NCBI RefSeq assembly: GCF_040581485.1
Contig: NC_090133.1
Location: 29,476,139 to 29,540,138, forward strand
Length of the DNA: 64,000 nt
Direction: 5' to 3'
DNA from: Linepithema humile
Taxonomy: Eukaryota > Arthropoda > Insecta > Hymenoptera > Formicidae
Every line of letters starts with the position of its first letter. Positions within the stretch are counted from its first letter, which is position 1. Below, one piece after another: positions 50,001-64,000 of the stretch. Both the position numbers and the translations under genes were made by a program. The notes beneath the pieces are model-generated. The model saw only the letters and a program-made list of their open reading frames with translations, was not told the DNA's origin and did no database searches.

Positions 50001-53000
50001 GCGATACATCAAGCGCACTCGCGCGGCGCTTCGACCGGCGTTTCGCATTTGATGGAGCGCCACAAATCCACCCGGGTATCGCTGCTCTGGTGAACGTAAA
50101 AATATTTCATTAAGCTCGCGCGTCCGCTTCGCTCTCCGACAGACTGTAACGCGAATATCTGTGTGCGTAATACGCGGTCATATAAACGAACGCGCGATAT
50201 AAAAGCGCATGTCACGCGCAACAGTGGCCACGAATCGGCGGTCGATTGCATTTCTAATGTGTCTCCGCACTTTGACGCGCTGGCGAAATTTTGAACGACG
50301 AGCGCTCGAGTGATCCGTATAATTGCACGAGTGTGTGTAGCTACAACTACGACTGCAATTTTCGCGCCGATGCGGAAGGAATACTCGCTGGTGAGCGGAA
50401 GGAACGCGCCCCATTCGAGAGGGAGAGAGCCCCGCGGGCCCTTCGAGCCACCGAGCCACCGATATTGGCGCATCAGGCACGTTTTTCACGGTTTGATACA
50501 CCTCGCACACTGATCGATGCGGAGGAAACTCGGATCACTGCATTTATTTCCACAATAATTACGGCATCTGTCTGTCTATCAATTTGCAAACGCGTGTTTG
50601 GACGAGTATAATAATGAAACGCGAGTCGATCTTAAGTTTATCATAGGTGATATTTCATCATCATTTCATTTGTTTGATCAACGACGATTATTTTAATGCT
50701 TTCAAAACAGCTTTGATCAAAGTTTGCACAAAAACTGTACTAGATGTTGTGCTAAAAATATGTTTTTAATTAGATAGAAAGCAAATTGATATTAAATTCA
50801 CATTTTACAAAAATTAAATTAATGATAAAAGCGAGTAAAATGTCGAAGGATTTAAAACATCTCTTAAAGAGACTCTTTCGATTTCCAATTTAATTGAAAA
50901 TGTCCATTTACTTTTTGATTTTCTCCCGTAATTACGTTCGCGTAATCAAAATTTCAAATTAAACTTCCACTCGGAATCGTATTTATTAAATTTTGCAGTG
51001 CGTTTTTCTTCAAAACCAAATTCATATAAAACAATTTACAATATAAAACACAAACATTTCCATTACCGTAAAACGGCAAGAAACTGAAATTACTCAAATT
51101 AGTCTTTTAAGATTGTCGATTTAATTTTCTCTTATTATGTATCAATGTCAGAATCGTAATATACCTACAAAATGCTCTAGCGCCGATTCTTGATCGCGTC
51201 ACAACGCCAAAAAAACTTTGGCATCTGTGAAGAACGCTATTCGCGAAACGGAGTCGTTCTATTTTTCGATCTAAAACGACACGAAAAACTCGTAAAAGGA
51301 AGAGCAAACGTCGTAAACGAACGCGCACAACGTGGTACATCCGTTAGATTTGCAAACAGAAAAGGCATAAAACCGACGGCGGATACGTGACCTCGTTTCT
51401 TGCAGCGAGCGATCTATCGAAATGTTGATATCAACAGTGCATTCTATTTACATGAGCTAGATCAGCTTCTGGATCACGACGCTAGACGCTTCCGTCTTTT
51501 CACATGGCATGCTACCCGATGCATCGTTGGATTTATCTCGCTCGATTTTAAAACAGTTGCCGCCTATTTCCTAGATGATGACATTTTCGAGAACTGTGTG
51601 ATTGATTGATTGATTGGACAATCGTGGTAAAAAATTTCAGAAGAGATGCAAAACTTCCAGAGTTATGACACTTGACAGAAATTCTCTCGCGAAGTGCATT
51701 TCCGCGAGGCGTCTCGTAAGGTTCTCAACAAACTTCAAAAGTTACATCAGCGAATTGCAACTTTTATGCATGAGGATCGTAGTAGTGCGCGCAATCGTAC
51801 AATTCTTCGCGAAATTGTCTAAAATTTTGCAAAGTTACGAGAGAGGTTATCGTATTTTGCAAAAGATCATTAAGTGGAAAATGTAATATTTTTCTTTTCA
51901 AAAGACGCATTTGAGGCATTAAAAGTGTGGAGGATTAGCAGCAGTAGCGCGCACATTAAGAAAGCCGACGTTCCATCGATCGCGAGATTCTTTTTCGAGT
52001 ACGAGAGATTGCAGATCAGCAAGTCTCGATTCTCGTGGAATGTACATCGTCTATCTAAGGAGACAGAGAAGTGCCGCATTACGCGGAGTGAAGCGAACGA
52101 GGAGAATAATCGCGCAAAATGAAATTCCGCACCCGCGAGTTTCATCAGACTCACTCTCTATCCGTTCTTCCTTTTTTTTTTTTTTAACCAGCTTCTTTTA
52201 TTTCGGAACACGGTCGCGGCAGCGGAGAGCATTTCCGGTCGGCGAGAGGCCCAGGCACCGTGCCGGCGTTACGCCAGCGAATATTTAAGCGAGAGGAAAA
52301 CCAACTCTTTCTCCTCTTCGCCGCTGAGGGGGTGGAACGTGGGGATAAAAGTGCGGTTTGTTTGCGGAAAAAAGTCACTCGCGGGAGAGCCACAGCTGCG
52401 CGCATCACATTGTTTGTGTGCGCGGGAACGAGAGCGGGTTGTCGCGTGGGGAAAAAGAAGAGAATTGGATACAACAGTAGAGGGGGAGTAAAAAGTGCCG
52501 AGCACATACACGCGCCGAACTTCAGCAAACGTCTAGTGGACAGTCGCCGATCTCTTTCCCTCCTGCTCTTGATAGCGCTGGAAAAAGTTCCCGTCGCGTT
52601 ATGAAAATGTCCCTCCTCTTCTCCCCTGCCCCGCTTATCGACCGCGGTCGGAAAGCTAACGCGTGCATTAGTACATGCACTAAATGTATGATACTGACTT
52701 TTTTCGCGATTTATTTCTAAAATTTGTTTAAAATGCACGGCGTAATAGAGAATAATTTCGCAGAGTTTGATGCAACCTCATAAATTGTTTTCAAAGCAAT
52801 TATAGGAACATCGCCAGAAATAATCTATAATTTGTTCTATCGTTATCCGCGATAAATCCATCAGCGTGTTTCCCAAACCAGGAATCAAATCCGGATAGAG
52901 TGACGTGACTCGACATTGATTTCATTAAGTATTGATTTTCCGGAGGGCGTAGATTTGGGGCCGAATATATGAATGTTGATGGCGAAGCGCAGATCGCTTC

Positions 53001-56000
53001 TATATCCTACTGTGCTACAGACCTCGTACATAATGTACAGTCCACCTTGAAACTGTTTGTATCTATATGTACATATCGCTATTTTATCGCCGTTGAACTG
53101 ATGTTGAACCCACATTACGGCTGAGATCATTCTGTTCGCTCAATGTTTGAAATTCGTTTTAAAAACAACGACACCGAATATCTCGAGCTCTTTGTATTAG
53201 ATGTATCAGATAAAATTACAATTCAAGTTTGTTAGTTTGCTACAATGTTATGGTTATCTTATAGTCGCTGTAGCGCCAATCTTCTCTTTTCTTTGCTCTG
53301 AACGCGGATTTAAGCTCCACTAACTTAAATATTGCTTTAGTAAAAGAACTGAATCTTAATCTCTTCAAATATGATAACAAAAGTGCTGTATCATAAATAT
53401 TCATCAAGCTTAATGGAGCGTCGTAACAAAATAAAGAGGCGTGGCATAGAGACGTCGAACGAAAGAGCCGGATGGTAACGCAAGCGTCGAAACTGCGTCA
53501 ACGTAAATTTCCTTCATCACCACGACGACAAACGGTTCGTTTCAGTCGTCATCCCCGACATTTCGCAATATTTTTATAACCGTGTCCACCCGCGTGCGTG
53601 CGTCACTCCTACGTCGAACAGTTATATCGCGGAACAACACGAGCCATTAATTGAAAAAAATTCTAACCAGCCGACACGGCGCGGGGCGGCGCCGTGGATC
53701 GACTGACGCTCGTTTGTGCATTGTGCGCCGCTGACGAGAAGGGAAAAAAGACTGCTCTTCCAGAAGCTCAGTTCAAATTACACTCACTTCGGGGTTAATG
53801 CGGTATGAAATGAAAATTGTAAATCGCCGAGGCCGCGGCAATGAAAAAGTTTCGCGCGCTCGACGCGTGCCGATGAGGCTCGTTCGCAAACACGAACGAA
53901 CGATATTTCTTCCTCGCTTTCGCACAAATACTCGGCAACCGTATACGTTGCTTTTTATCTACTTTTTTTTCACGAAAGCGTCAAACGAGCACAATTTCGT
54001 CGTGAGATATTTATCGGCGTTGACAATCCCAACTTCCGCGCAACATCCCTTCATTACCTTCGCGCTTTGTAGCCTGCTGAATTTTTCATTCAAAAATATC
54101 ACGCTAAAACTCATTTTCCGCGAAGGTGTTTAATAATCCGCAATCCGTATCTTCTATGAGAAAATGAACAAGTTCCTACAAAATTTCTTTGTTAAATGTA
54201 GTACATTTCGGTGGGACTCCTTTTCTTAACCGAAAATAAAAAAAAGTATTTTTTCATCCACAGAATTTTTGTAAAACACAATATCCACAATCTTTAAGAT
54301 CTTTAAGATCGTCGAGATCAAATCTTTAATTATCGAATTTAATGCGGCAGACCTAACATAGTAGATATACATATAATAAATTAGAAAAATTATTCGATCC
54401 TTATTACCAACCTTTATTGTCAATTTTTATTTCTAATGCTTCGTGAATCTAAACTCAACACAAAAATTTTTTAATTCTGAGATATATTATTTTTATGAAA
54501 CGGAAAATTCAGACAATTAGTTTTCGAATAATGCGGTGTAAAAAATGGATAATTCGTATCGAATAATTTATTTCAATATGTTTTGTGATAAAAATCTGCT
54601 AAATTTCGATCGGATGACCGAAGAATGTCCTCAATCACGATGTTACACGATTATCGCGTTTCGCAAGTCGCACACATGATGTATTATTCGTAATGGCAAC
54701 AACAACTGCATCTTCAAAGTTCGTACGTGGTATTTATACTAGCTTCATACACAGCTAGATCCTAAAAGATCTGTTGTGAGCAAGGACAACAATACGATCC
54801 AAATCAGATCTGTCGGCACAGAAAGAATCTTTCGGATCTCAAAGAAAAATCTATTGTAACCGTACCTGACAATAGCCGCACGTGGATTCAACTGTGTATA
54901 CTTTATAGAAAAGCTCACTGCATTGTATCTATTTCACGCTACAGATCAAGAGAATATAGCAAATAAAAATGTACGTAGCAACAGGGCGCATGCTATAAAC
55001 TTTAATTTTCAGTAAAACATTGTGTTTTTCGTGTGCAAAATAAAAGATGCAAAAATATTAAACATTATTTGGCAAATTTAAAGCGTGAGAAAAAGATTAA
55101 GTTAGTTGTTGGCGTTGTTTCTGGAAAAGAGCCAACATTTTATTTGAAAGAAATAGTTAATCTGTAAAGTAGTACTGTTTTAAATTGCAGATATTTTTTA
55201 GCACTGCTAGAAAGAATAAGAAACTAGAAAAATGGAGCAAAAGATACGATAAAAATTCCCGATGTAGAGAAATTGCGACTCTTCGCAAGAGATCAAGCAT
55301 GAAACTTGTGACAATTATAAGATGTAATATACGTAAGTAAATATACGATGGATCATGTTAAGATAATGATTCATAAGGGGCAAGTAAGAGTCTGCTAAAA
55401 AAAGTATGATAAAGTGATATAAACAGCCCGATAAAACGTGCTAAATATATGCCAACGTGGTTGATAAACTCCTACTGCTTTTAATCTTAATGTCACGTGA
55501 TTTATTCCTCGTGAACTCTTGCACTTTGATGACCTTATAAATGTGGCCCGCGTCCTCGCTCGCGCATAAAACACCGATTGCACAAAGGGTTTCGAAAGCC
55601 ACTTCACCAGCTTGATAGTGCGAAACAATTGCATTAAAAAAGTCATCCCGTCGCTTCCGCTTCGTTCATGCGTTTACTTCGCTCTTGCAAGTATCCTACG
55701 CTCTTTATCCTTCGTTCCTGAGCATGTCAAACAAAAGTGCTTATTTTTTACACCAAATAACGTGAATTAGAAAAGAAAACATAATTAGCTTCCACAATGT
55801 AATAATATCACAATTGGTATACTGTATTTTTTGGCTCCTTAATTAAATTCGTTGCCAAAGCCGTTGCTTGTAGCCGTTCCTTGGAATCGCGTAGTCTACA
55901 ATTATCAGAAATGAGTACGTGGAAACGGGACTTGATTTTGGCACGAGACTAGTCTGACGATATTCATCGCGCATGGCGCTGAGCAAAACGAAAGCGGTGT

Positions 56001-57510
56001 CACTATGCTCCGATATTTTCGAATCCACGAGCAGGGGACTCTGCGAGTAATTCCGTTATTTTTAGAAGATGAAAGGGAAGGTAGAGAGCCTCATATTCGA
56101 GCGACATGCAAGATGACTCGGAAAGAGAGCTTGTACACGGATCATGAACCATCACAAATCCGGAATGATAACTTTAACTCGTTTTATATTATTTTCTCGG
56201 AAAAAAATCAAAGATAAGAGAAATAAAAACTGCTACAACAACGTAGATTATCTTCTTCGATAAAAATAATTTTTAAAAGTTGACATTAATCAAGATAATA
56301 ATCAACTTATATAATAATAATGTATAATGCAACTATTTTTGTTTCAAACGATTGTTGCGAAATTTAACTTTTACTATAGCGTTTATATATATGTATAAGA
56401 TAATCTTTTTTTCATGTTTATCCATCTAATTTTTAGTTATTTTTAGCAAAGTTTATATTTTCGCAAGAGTGTGCTAGAACCTCACAAAGAAATAACCGTT
56501 TATTACTATGTAAAATTGCGAGGGAAATGATGTCGAGATAAGAATGATTTCATCACAAAGAAATTCTTAGGCCCTTATGAATAAATAAGTGCGTTGTGAA
56601 AGAAAGTGAGCAGGATAAAGGGCCGTGTGGCCCGTGTCGCGACAAGAATTTTCTGAATCTTTTTTAAAGTGCGCCCCTTTTGACGATAAGAATACTAGGT
56701 GACGTCTTTGCGATACCGAAAAAGGAGAGAGAGATTTTCATGTTACATTATCCGTGCAAAACTGCGCTCTCTCAAGGCAGTGCGTAGCCAAGCCTATTCT
56801 TGCTCTCGATATATTACACAAACGTCCGAAACGAAAAGTCTGCATCGGGGGTACAAATTGCTTTCGGCCTTCCCCTCATTCTTTACCACGCGTTGAACGC
56901 ACTGGCGTAGAAAATGCTTCATTGTGAAAAAAAACACGTGGTCTGGCTGTCAACAGTTACCGAAACCATAATGAAACCGCAATCGTTTAATTTCTATCAA
57001 AGTGTAATCTGTATAGTTCCCACCGAGAAAATGCAATCTTTATCTTCGCAGTAATAAATTTTTCTTTAATTCTCCACTTGTATCCAAATACTTATAATAG
57101 TATAATTTTCAATCATACTTTATGCAGAGTCAATCATATATAAACCTAAATAATTATTAAAAACTTGAAAAAAAAACAAAATTTTTTATGTATTATAGAA
57201 ATAAATAAAGAATACAGCTTTATTTAATTTTAGCTGAATTATTCTTTTGAAATGATAGTAATCCTTTCATCGCGCTCGTAAGATAATATTAAACAAGATG
57301 TAGAGAGAGAGAGGGGAATGATGCGTCTACGTGTGAGGTTTCAAGTATAAATCACCTACGCGCATATTATTTGTCCCGTTGAAAAGCTACGCCATTGTGT
57401 ATGTGCGAGAACAAGCTACATAGTAGGCAGGCAGTGCGAATGGGACCCTGTAGAACCGTAGGGGGCAACTTATTGACTTTGGCTGGCTGAACTTTCCACC
57501 GTTAAATTCA
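47001..57510. other. Noncoding stretch
   Basis: No recognisable gene or RNA. There are CpG-rich islands at about 47890-48240, 50010-50560 and 52080-52660, each open in several frames by composition, with a T14 run at 52172-52185 and a GATT microsatellite at 51598-51615. The rest is AT-rich. Confidence 0.55.
51598..51615. repeat. (GATT)4 microsatellite
   Basis: Four tandem GATT/TGAT units. Confidence 0.85.
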
Positions 57511-57513
57511 GAA

Positions 57514-57546
57514 AGAGAGATAGACAGAACGAGAAAGAAAGAAGGA

Positions 57547-57586
<40 letters not shown>

Positions 57587-57587
57587 A
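57514..57587. repeat. GA-rich tract with pure (GA)n core
   Basis: The pure GA array runs at about 57550-57582 within GAAA/GGAA-rich sequence, immediately left of a CpG-rich block. Confidence 0.95.
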
Positions 57588-57598
57588 GAACGACGAAA

Positions 57599-57736
57599 AT
57601 GGCGAGTGCAACGGGAAACAGGGGAGCGCCAGCGGGGGCGATCAGCAGCAAGGGGGTGCAAACGTCACGGCATATGTCGTGCACCGCAGCACTATGTAAT
57701 ACGGCTCTCGTCCTTATGTATCCTGCGACTCCGTGA
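57599..57736 (+). other. Short ATG frame in CpG-rich block, possible first exon or chance
   Basis: Forty-five codons starting MASATGNRGAPAG in a favourable AAAATGG context, just after the GA tract, ending in TGA. The product is not recognised. The position after a GA tract at the start of a CpG-rich block is what an insect promoter and 5' exon might look like, but nothing else supports it. Confidence 0.12.
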
Positions 57737-60180
57737 GGGAAGGCACGGAGGTGTATTCGTTCACTCGCGCAGGGCGGTGCACTCGCGCCATGGCGACCGT
57801 GAATCATAAATATCTAAGATACCACTGATATACCCCGCCGCGGTGTCGACCGACACGCTCCGACGCAAATCAACTCGCAATCGCGCGCGCACGAAAATAC
57901 GCGGCTGCGGGCGTTTCGTTTATGGCGACCAACCGTCAAACCGATACAAATGATAACATGCAATTCCTGACGATGGCAAAACTTTTTCACACCATAGCTT
58001 TGATTGCATTTTGTTTTTAAATTAATTGTATATGTATTTTTTCCATATCGCGGGTTACGCTAATTGATCATTTGGACAGTATGATAAATAATTTTCAATG
58101 GTTAATAACACGAGCCTGTCTTAACATATAACAGATCTACCGAAAATTATATTGTACATTGTATTAATCGCAACTATAGTCACGCACATATACAAGAATG
58201 CAATTTTCTCGCTGCACGATTAATAACGGATAAAAATATAGAAGCGCCGCTCTCCGCGGTATCGCGCGCGCGTGTGTGTGTTCTTTAAATGAGATGTTCC
58301 ACCAATTCGCAAGACTAATAAATATTTGAGGATACCGCAGAAGTACTGCGCACTCTTCTGGCAAATAACAGCGTGCACCGACAAGAGTCTCCCCATTTCT
58401 TTCCGCAAATAAAGCGCCTCGCCTCTCTTACGTCCCGCTTACGTTTCAGCTCGAGATTTACGTGCCTACAAATTATAATTTGCCCGAGAAGATCTCCGCC
58501 CAACGTCTTCTTCAATATTTATTCATCTCTGCTACATACTCCGAAGATGGCTAATTGTAATCAAATAAATCAAATAAGGCAAATAAGATATAATGATAAA
58601 AGTAGATTAAATAAAATATTGTAATATTGTAAAATTCTCTCGCCGATATAAGCCAAATTAGTAACCTGCTTAAAGGCGTAAAAAGTTAATTGCTCAAAGC
58701 ACAAGTACCATGCTTCGGAACAGAACGGATTTAACGAAGACAACAATGATTTCGAAGAAAGAGCACAATGATTTCGAAAGAGAATAACACAATTATATAC
58801 AAAAACTACAAAAATTGCATAAAACAGTGCAAATACATATTGTAGATCGTCCAAGAAGAAAATGGAGTGGAATGAAATAATAACATGGAATGAAATGAGG
58901 CAAAAATACTGAAAGAAACAGGCTTTTCAGCCTCGGAGAAGAGAAAGAAGAAGGGGAAGAAAATTCTCTCTAAAGAAAAAAGATCTTTACATGTCCGAAG
59001 AGGAACTTTTATATTATATACATATAAATATAACATTACATTCGCGATGTTGATCCGCTATTTTAAGTTATTTGATATCTTTTTTTTTTTTCTTTTAATT
59101 AAACATATAGCTGTTAAATCGACCCATTTTTCCATGTACTTTTTCAAACTAACTTTTGTTACTGTGCATTAGAATAACCATTAACCGACCAAATATTTAC
59201 CGAGCAAAAGTTAGCGACACGGTAACGGTATTACGATACTTTGGTATGAAACCCTTTGTGGCGGTAGCTGCGCCTCAAACTTTACGCCTGTAGCTGATTA
59301 ATTAGTCCACTTACACTTCAAATAATCGAGAGATGCCACATCGAGATGATAACAATGACATGAGCGATTCGACTTTATATTAAAATACAATTCTCACTTA
59401 CAAGGAGATTAATAAATATTATTATATATTATTGCGCACGATTCAACATTCTCCAAAAAAACATTTATTCATCGATAAACGAGGACGTGTGCCTAGTGCT
59501 TTTCGCACGCGCGTTTATTTGAGAAACATGCGTAAGCGTTCGTTCGCGGTATCAAAAACTGGCAGTGTTTCAAGAGCTATTTTCGTTTTCAAGCTGTCCC
59601 CTGTGCCTGTCATTTTCTTTCCCTGCAGTCGCGTTTCCGTGCAAAGATAAAATGTGAAGATACGCCACGTATCTCGTGTAACGCGTTTTCTCGCGCAAGA
59701 TGTGAGCTGCCAGTATAAATTACAAGTTCGTCGCCGTGTGGTTTTGAGAAAAATAAAGTATGACCAACAAAAAATAATTATTTTTATCTTATAATAAGAA
59801 GTTATATTGACAAATAATAATTAGATTGCGAATTTAAAGAGCGACTGATAAGTTTTTTCTATTTATCGCATTTTGAAAACAAAAAAATACAATTAGTACA
59901 AAACGATTACTTTTATAATATTATTTTTGTTTGTGTTGTGATTTAATTTTAAATCCAGAAATCACTTGACTATAAACTTCTTTTATCTGTTTGAGTTTGT
60001 TACGCATGTTTCTTTTTATTAATGATTATTACGTCTAGATTTTATTGCAACTCATGAAAATAATAATACATCTCAAACATGTTATAAATTGAAGAAATGA
60101 TTTTCAGAACGTATGCAAGTGACAAGAGCTACAATTTTTTGTTCTTGATGTTGTACTCAAAAACTGGAGGAGCGATATCT

Positions 60181-60198
60181 CGCGCGCGCGCGCGCGCG
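60181..60198. repeat. (CG)9 tract
   Basis: Uninterrupted CG alternation, longest in the window; a potential Z-DNA site. In translation it gives an Arg-Ala repeat. Confidence 0.93.
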
Positions 60199-63100
60199 AA
60201 CGGGCTCGGGACCATCAATGATTACCTCACCTCTCCTATTTTTATCCATCTTTCTCTAGAAGAATGGCGCCGATTTATCAACGCAATTTATCAACTACCA
60301 TCGGCTACCTCCCTACGATGCCCCCTACAACGCGTGCGACCGAAATTACCATTTCATACGCCGATTTGCCTCTGCCTCCGGGCGAATTTATCGGTTCTTC
60401 GACTTCTTCTTTTTTGCGTTCGTCGACTTAATATCGGTCTCTATTCCTGCCTGCTCGAATGCTCGCGGCGCGTACACAAGATTCGCTTTAAGAGAAGACA
60501 AAGCCTTTTAAGCCCGCACGAAAAACACGAATCATTCGTACGGATTATACAATTCATAGAAATTCGGCAGCATTCCCTTCTCTTCTCTCGCTGCACGATG
60601 ACGTACAAGTATTCTCCTAGCTCAGAGAATCGAAACCCAGCCGCTCTTTCACTTCAATGTACAATTCATCCCGACCACGGTATTATAACAGAATAGAAAA
60701 GCACGCCGCGCTTGAAATTTCGAACGATGTGAATGCTACGATGAGATACGCGATACTATCGAGTCGTATAAATTAGCAGAGCTCAAATATTGCAAATTAG
60801 TTGTTCCCCTGTAAACTTCAGTTATCGAATAATGTTGTGCCGGCAATGGTTTTGCGGTTTGCAAATATAATACAATGAATCTATAATTCCTTTCTAATTA
60901 CAAATTTCTCTTCAAATATTATCGTGCGTTACATGAAATGTCTTATAAAGCAAAATAAAATGAATAGAAATATTGAAATTCAGAAATTGTGATTCAAGAA
61001 CATTAATGCCATTACATTATTGTATAAAAAGATATATGCTTTTTAAGACTTTTCAAATTCAGTTTCAAGTAAAAAAATGTGAGAAAACTTTTATTATTGT
61101 GCAGTAGAGGATTTTAGTCGGTTCCTTCTCGCGGTTAAAATGCTTTGCACTATTTATAGCATCGAAGAAAGATCCACCCTAGACAAATTATAAATGGCAG
61201 AAAGTTCATTCATTCCGTCGTACACCCGCACTTGCTGATTTTCCACCACTTTAAGACGCAATTTGCAAGCGGCTGATCCTGCCCATCATTTCAACCACGA
61301 ATTCGCCCACTTCTTCCTTTCTTTTTCCACTTTTTTCTATCGAGCCCTCGCCGGTGCTGACTGTAACGACTCTCGACACAGTAGTTTATCATTCCACGAC
61401 CACTGTTCGCGTCTTTGCCTTCCAATGGCGACGGACCACCATCTCCCGATTTAGATGCAAACTACATTTAGATGCGATTAGTGATATGATAATGAAGAAC
61501 GCGGAAATGTCGAAGAGAAATCTCTCCCATTATTGATAAAACTCCAAAGCTTTGGCGAGAAAGGTAAAATCTGAACGTAAAATGTAGTTCAATACCGCAG
61601 GAATATTCTCTATATCCGATAATTATTAATTCTTATACCATGATCATAATTTACGTGGTACAACATAATTCGGATAACCGAAGTTTGCTAATGGAACCTT
61701 CCTAAGTGCTTCACAATTAAGTATTATTATATTGATCAGTGCATTAAATCGCGCAGGGTAAATTTTATTCTGAGCTGCTAATGAATTTTGCGAAATACGG
61801 TGTTATTGTATAATTTGAAATAAATAATGAGAAAACAGAAATAGAGTCTCATTAAAGGTATCATGCGCATTTTGCATTATACAAAAAAAAGCACATATCA
61901 AGAGGCTGTAAGAAAGTTCTGAATATAGATTTTTAAAAACTATATTAGATTTTTTTAAGTTTTTCACGTTCTCACACATACAAGATATTCTGATTAAAAA
62001 CACGTAGTTAAAATATAGCAATACTCATATTTAATGCTTTTCGAAAACAAAGAAGTAGCGTTATCATGCGCTCATTGCTTTCTAATTATAATCGTTAAAG
62101 TTTGTGTATCGCATTCGCGACGGGCGAGAATTCGATAAACCGATATCAGCAAAACATCATTAACAAAAAAGCACTATTAACGGAAAATGTACGAGAGCCA
62201 AGCACAATATAAACGGAAATGGAATTTGCAGAATCAACAGTTACACCACTGCTACGCCGTGCAACAACGCAGTAGTCCACCCCTCGCTTTCCCTTTCCAC
62301 GATTTACTTTCATCTGACGAATTTACCTCATCGAATCAGCCTCGATTACTCGCTACCGATTAAAGTCCTCTTCTCTTCGCGTGACCCTTGATACATGAAA
62401 GAGCGATAAACATTTTCAACCTACTCTTTCCTCACGTCAGACAACGATGTTCGCACACGGCGCCGGAAGTAAAGATATTTCCCAATAAAAGGCAAATATA
62501 GAGTATTGCTTTCCTTACAGTCTTTTAATTTAATTTGACTCTGCGAAAGCATCACACGCTTGACAAATGTAACGGTTCAACAACTTCCTGCGACGATCAG
62601 ACTAAAGAGTAGTGCGAAACCTTGCGCGACACGTTAACTTTCAACAAAAGACTATTAAGCAATATCGTGTACTGCACAAAAATATATTAAAAAACTGTCA
62701 CTTTCGTACAATTTGGACTGCTATACTTGAGCATATTGCCTTTGAGTTAATTAATATTAATTTAATATGTTGAATATATGTATATTCTGTTAAACTATTA
62801 GAAAATAACCTAGTGATAGAGACCAAAACGTTTGTATTTTTTGAAAACAAGTTTCGAAATACCGAAGATTTACCGCTTCTATTTGTTGTAGCTTTAACTT
62901 CTCGAAAACGATTACGAAAGAATGACCCTGATACAAAAATAGCGATCGTCAGATTATTTGTGCGTAGCCGGTGTGCGCCGACGTTGAAATATTTAAAACT
63001 CTTCAAAGGAGTGCAAGCGCGCGCTGGAGCGACTCCCCGGCATAAGGGAAATCAAGAAAATTCTGCTCAGTCCACGAGTAATTAAAAAATTCCGAGCCAC

Positions 63101-64000
63101 AGCAGTTTTTATTACGTTTCTGCGACGTCGAGTCGTTTGTTGTCGTGCAGCTGGCCGGAAGGAATTGTATAATTGCGCTGTTACTTTTAATAAAATGTGC
63201 GCGTAGAGCAATTTTAATATCCTTCATAAGTAATAATAGAACAAGCACAAAAGTTCTTCTTGTCGAAGAATACTATCCATAAGGTTTATCCGCCGCGTCG
63301 GTGAATTCCGCATTGTTGCTCAGGAGCGCGATTTCGTCAACTTGGGTTTCGCACTGGGTGCGCTTATTAATGACGCAATTCAGAGAACCGATGCGGCGTT
63401 AATATCTCTCCCGCGCATTCCGTAATACGATATCGGTCTTAAGAAGTATGTCAAGAGTACGACCAAAACGAACATACCGCTGGTCTGACCATCCATTATT
63501 CGCCAGGTTATCGATCATTATTTCCTGACTTTGTTTCGGTACTTTGCCACGAATTCGACCTCGATAATGGTGGTATCGCTATTGAAAATCACATCTGAGA
63601 TATTGCGAGATATGAAAAGCCTCACTGATCTTTTCGCGATTAATTTTTTAAATTTTATTGAAGGTAAATTTAAATCGAGATATCAGGATTACGAAAAGAT
63701 TTGCATTCATTTTTATAACTACATATGAAACAATTACTTTTACTTCAAAACAAAAATCGGATATATAATAAAATAAAAAATGTTATATTAATAATTTAAA
63801 TTCGCACCGACTCACTTTTAAATCGCTCTATAAAGTTAATTAGCGTTTGAAGGATCGTGTTGATTCTCATCGATCAAACAACCTCCTCATCTGTCGCTGC
63901 GCCAGACAGGCGTGCTCAAACAAACTCGAATACTTCTATACATTTTTCGAATGATCGGACATTCTTCGGACGCCGATCGCAGAACTTGTTAATTAAATCA

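Larger units (their letters stand above)
57511..64000. other. Noncoding stretch at right end
   Basis: No recognisable gene. A GA array followed by a CpG-rich block (57590-57930) is the most promoter-like part. A 199-codon open frame (60097-60696) crosses a CG tract and resembles nothing known. The remainder is AT-rich, with a T-run at 59082. Confidence 0.5.

Noticed and set aside
60097..60696. 199-codon open frame on the plus strand, the longest in the window
   Set aside because: No recognisable domain; it crosses a CG microsatellite and mixes low-complexity with basic stretches. It lies in a CpG-rich block where stops are rare by composition, and no splice partners were seen.

Overview
The window looks like nuclear DNA from an insect, most likely a hymenopteran and perhaps an ant. 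It is AT-rich overall, but CpG is not depleted and is locally dense. Introns are long and have canonical GT-AG ends. Microsatellites of GA, GT, TA and CG are common. The one recognisable protein is an animal TRIM9-type ubiquitin ligase. No bacterial, viral or organellar gene was seen. The species assignment is an inference from composition and gene structure, not from a database match.

The only gene I can support is the 3' two thirds of Trim9, on the minus strand from 29542 down to the stop codon at 14117-14119. Six exons join in frame through consensus splice sites and give 453 residues: coiled coil, COS-box-like segment, fibronectin type III domain and a C-terminal SPRY domain. The RING finger and B-boxes that should precede them were not found, so the 5' end is either further right, beyond 64000, or in a short exon I missed. 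If it is outside, 29543-64000 is one intron of at least 34 kb.

Region by region: 1-14116 lies downstream of Trim9 and holds microsatellites, possible 3' UTR sequence with candidate poly(A) signals near 11.0-11.2 kb, and no convincing gene. 14117-29542 is Trim9; its 9.2 kb intron carries a 1.5 kb long-inverted-repeat element (26681-28184) flanked by a 7-bp duplication. 29543-38806 is noncoding as far as I can see. 38816-40779 is a striking 1964-bp foldback element: about 0.9-kb arms in near-perfect mirror register, arrays of a 145-bp unit in both arms, helically spaced TTGTTC boxes, and a perfect 9-bp target duplication. 40789-64000 has no recognisable gene; it holds CpG-rich blocks that could be regulatory, a thrice-repeated short motif between 44.2 and 45.7 kb, and further simple repeats.

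The best candidates for something undescribed are the foldback element at 38.8-40.8 kb and the modular inverted-repeat element at 26.7-28.2 kb. Both appear non-autonomous: neither contains a transposase that I can recognise.
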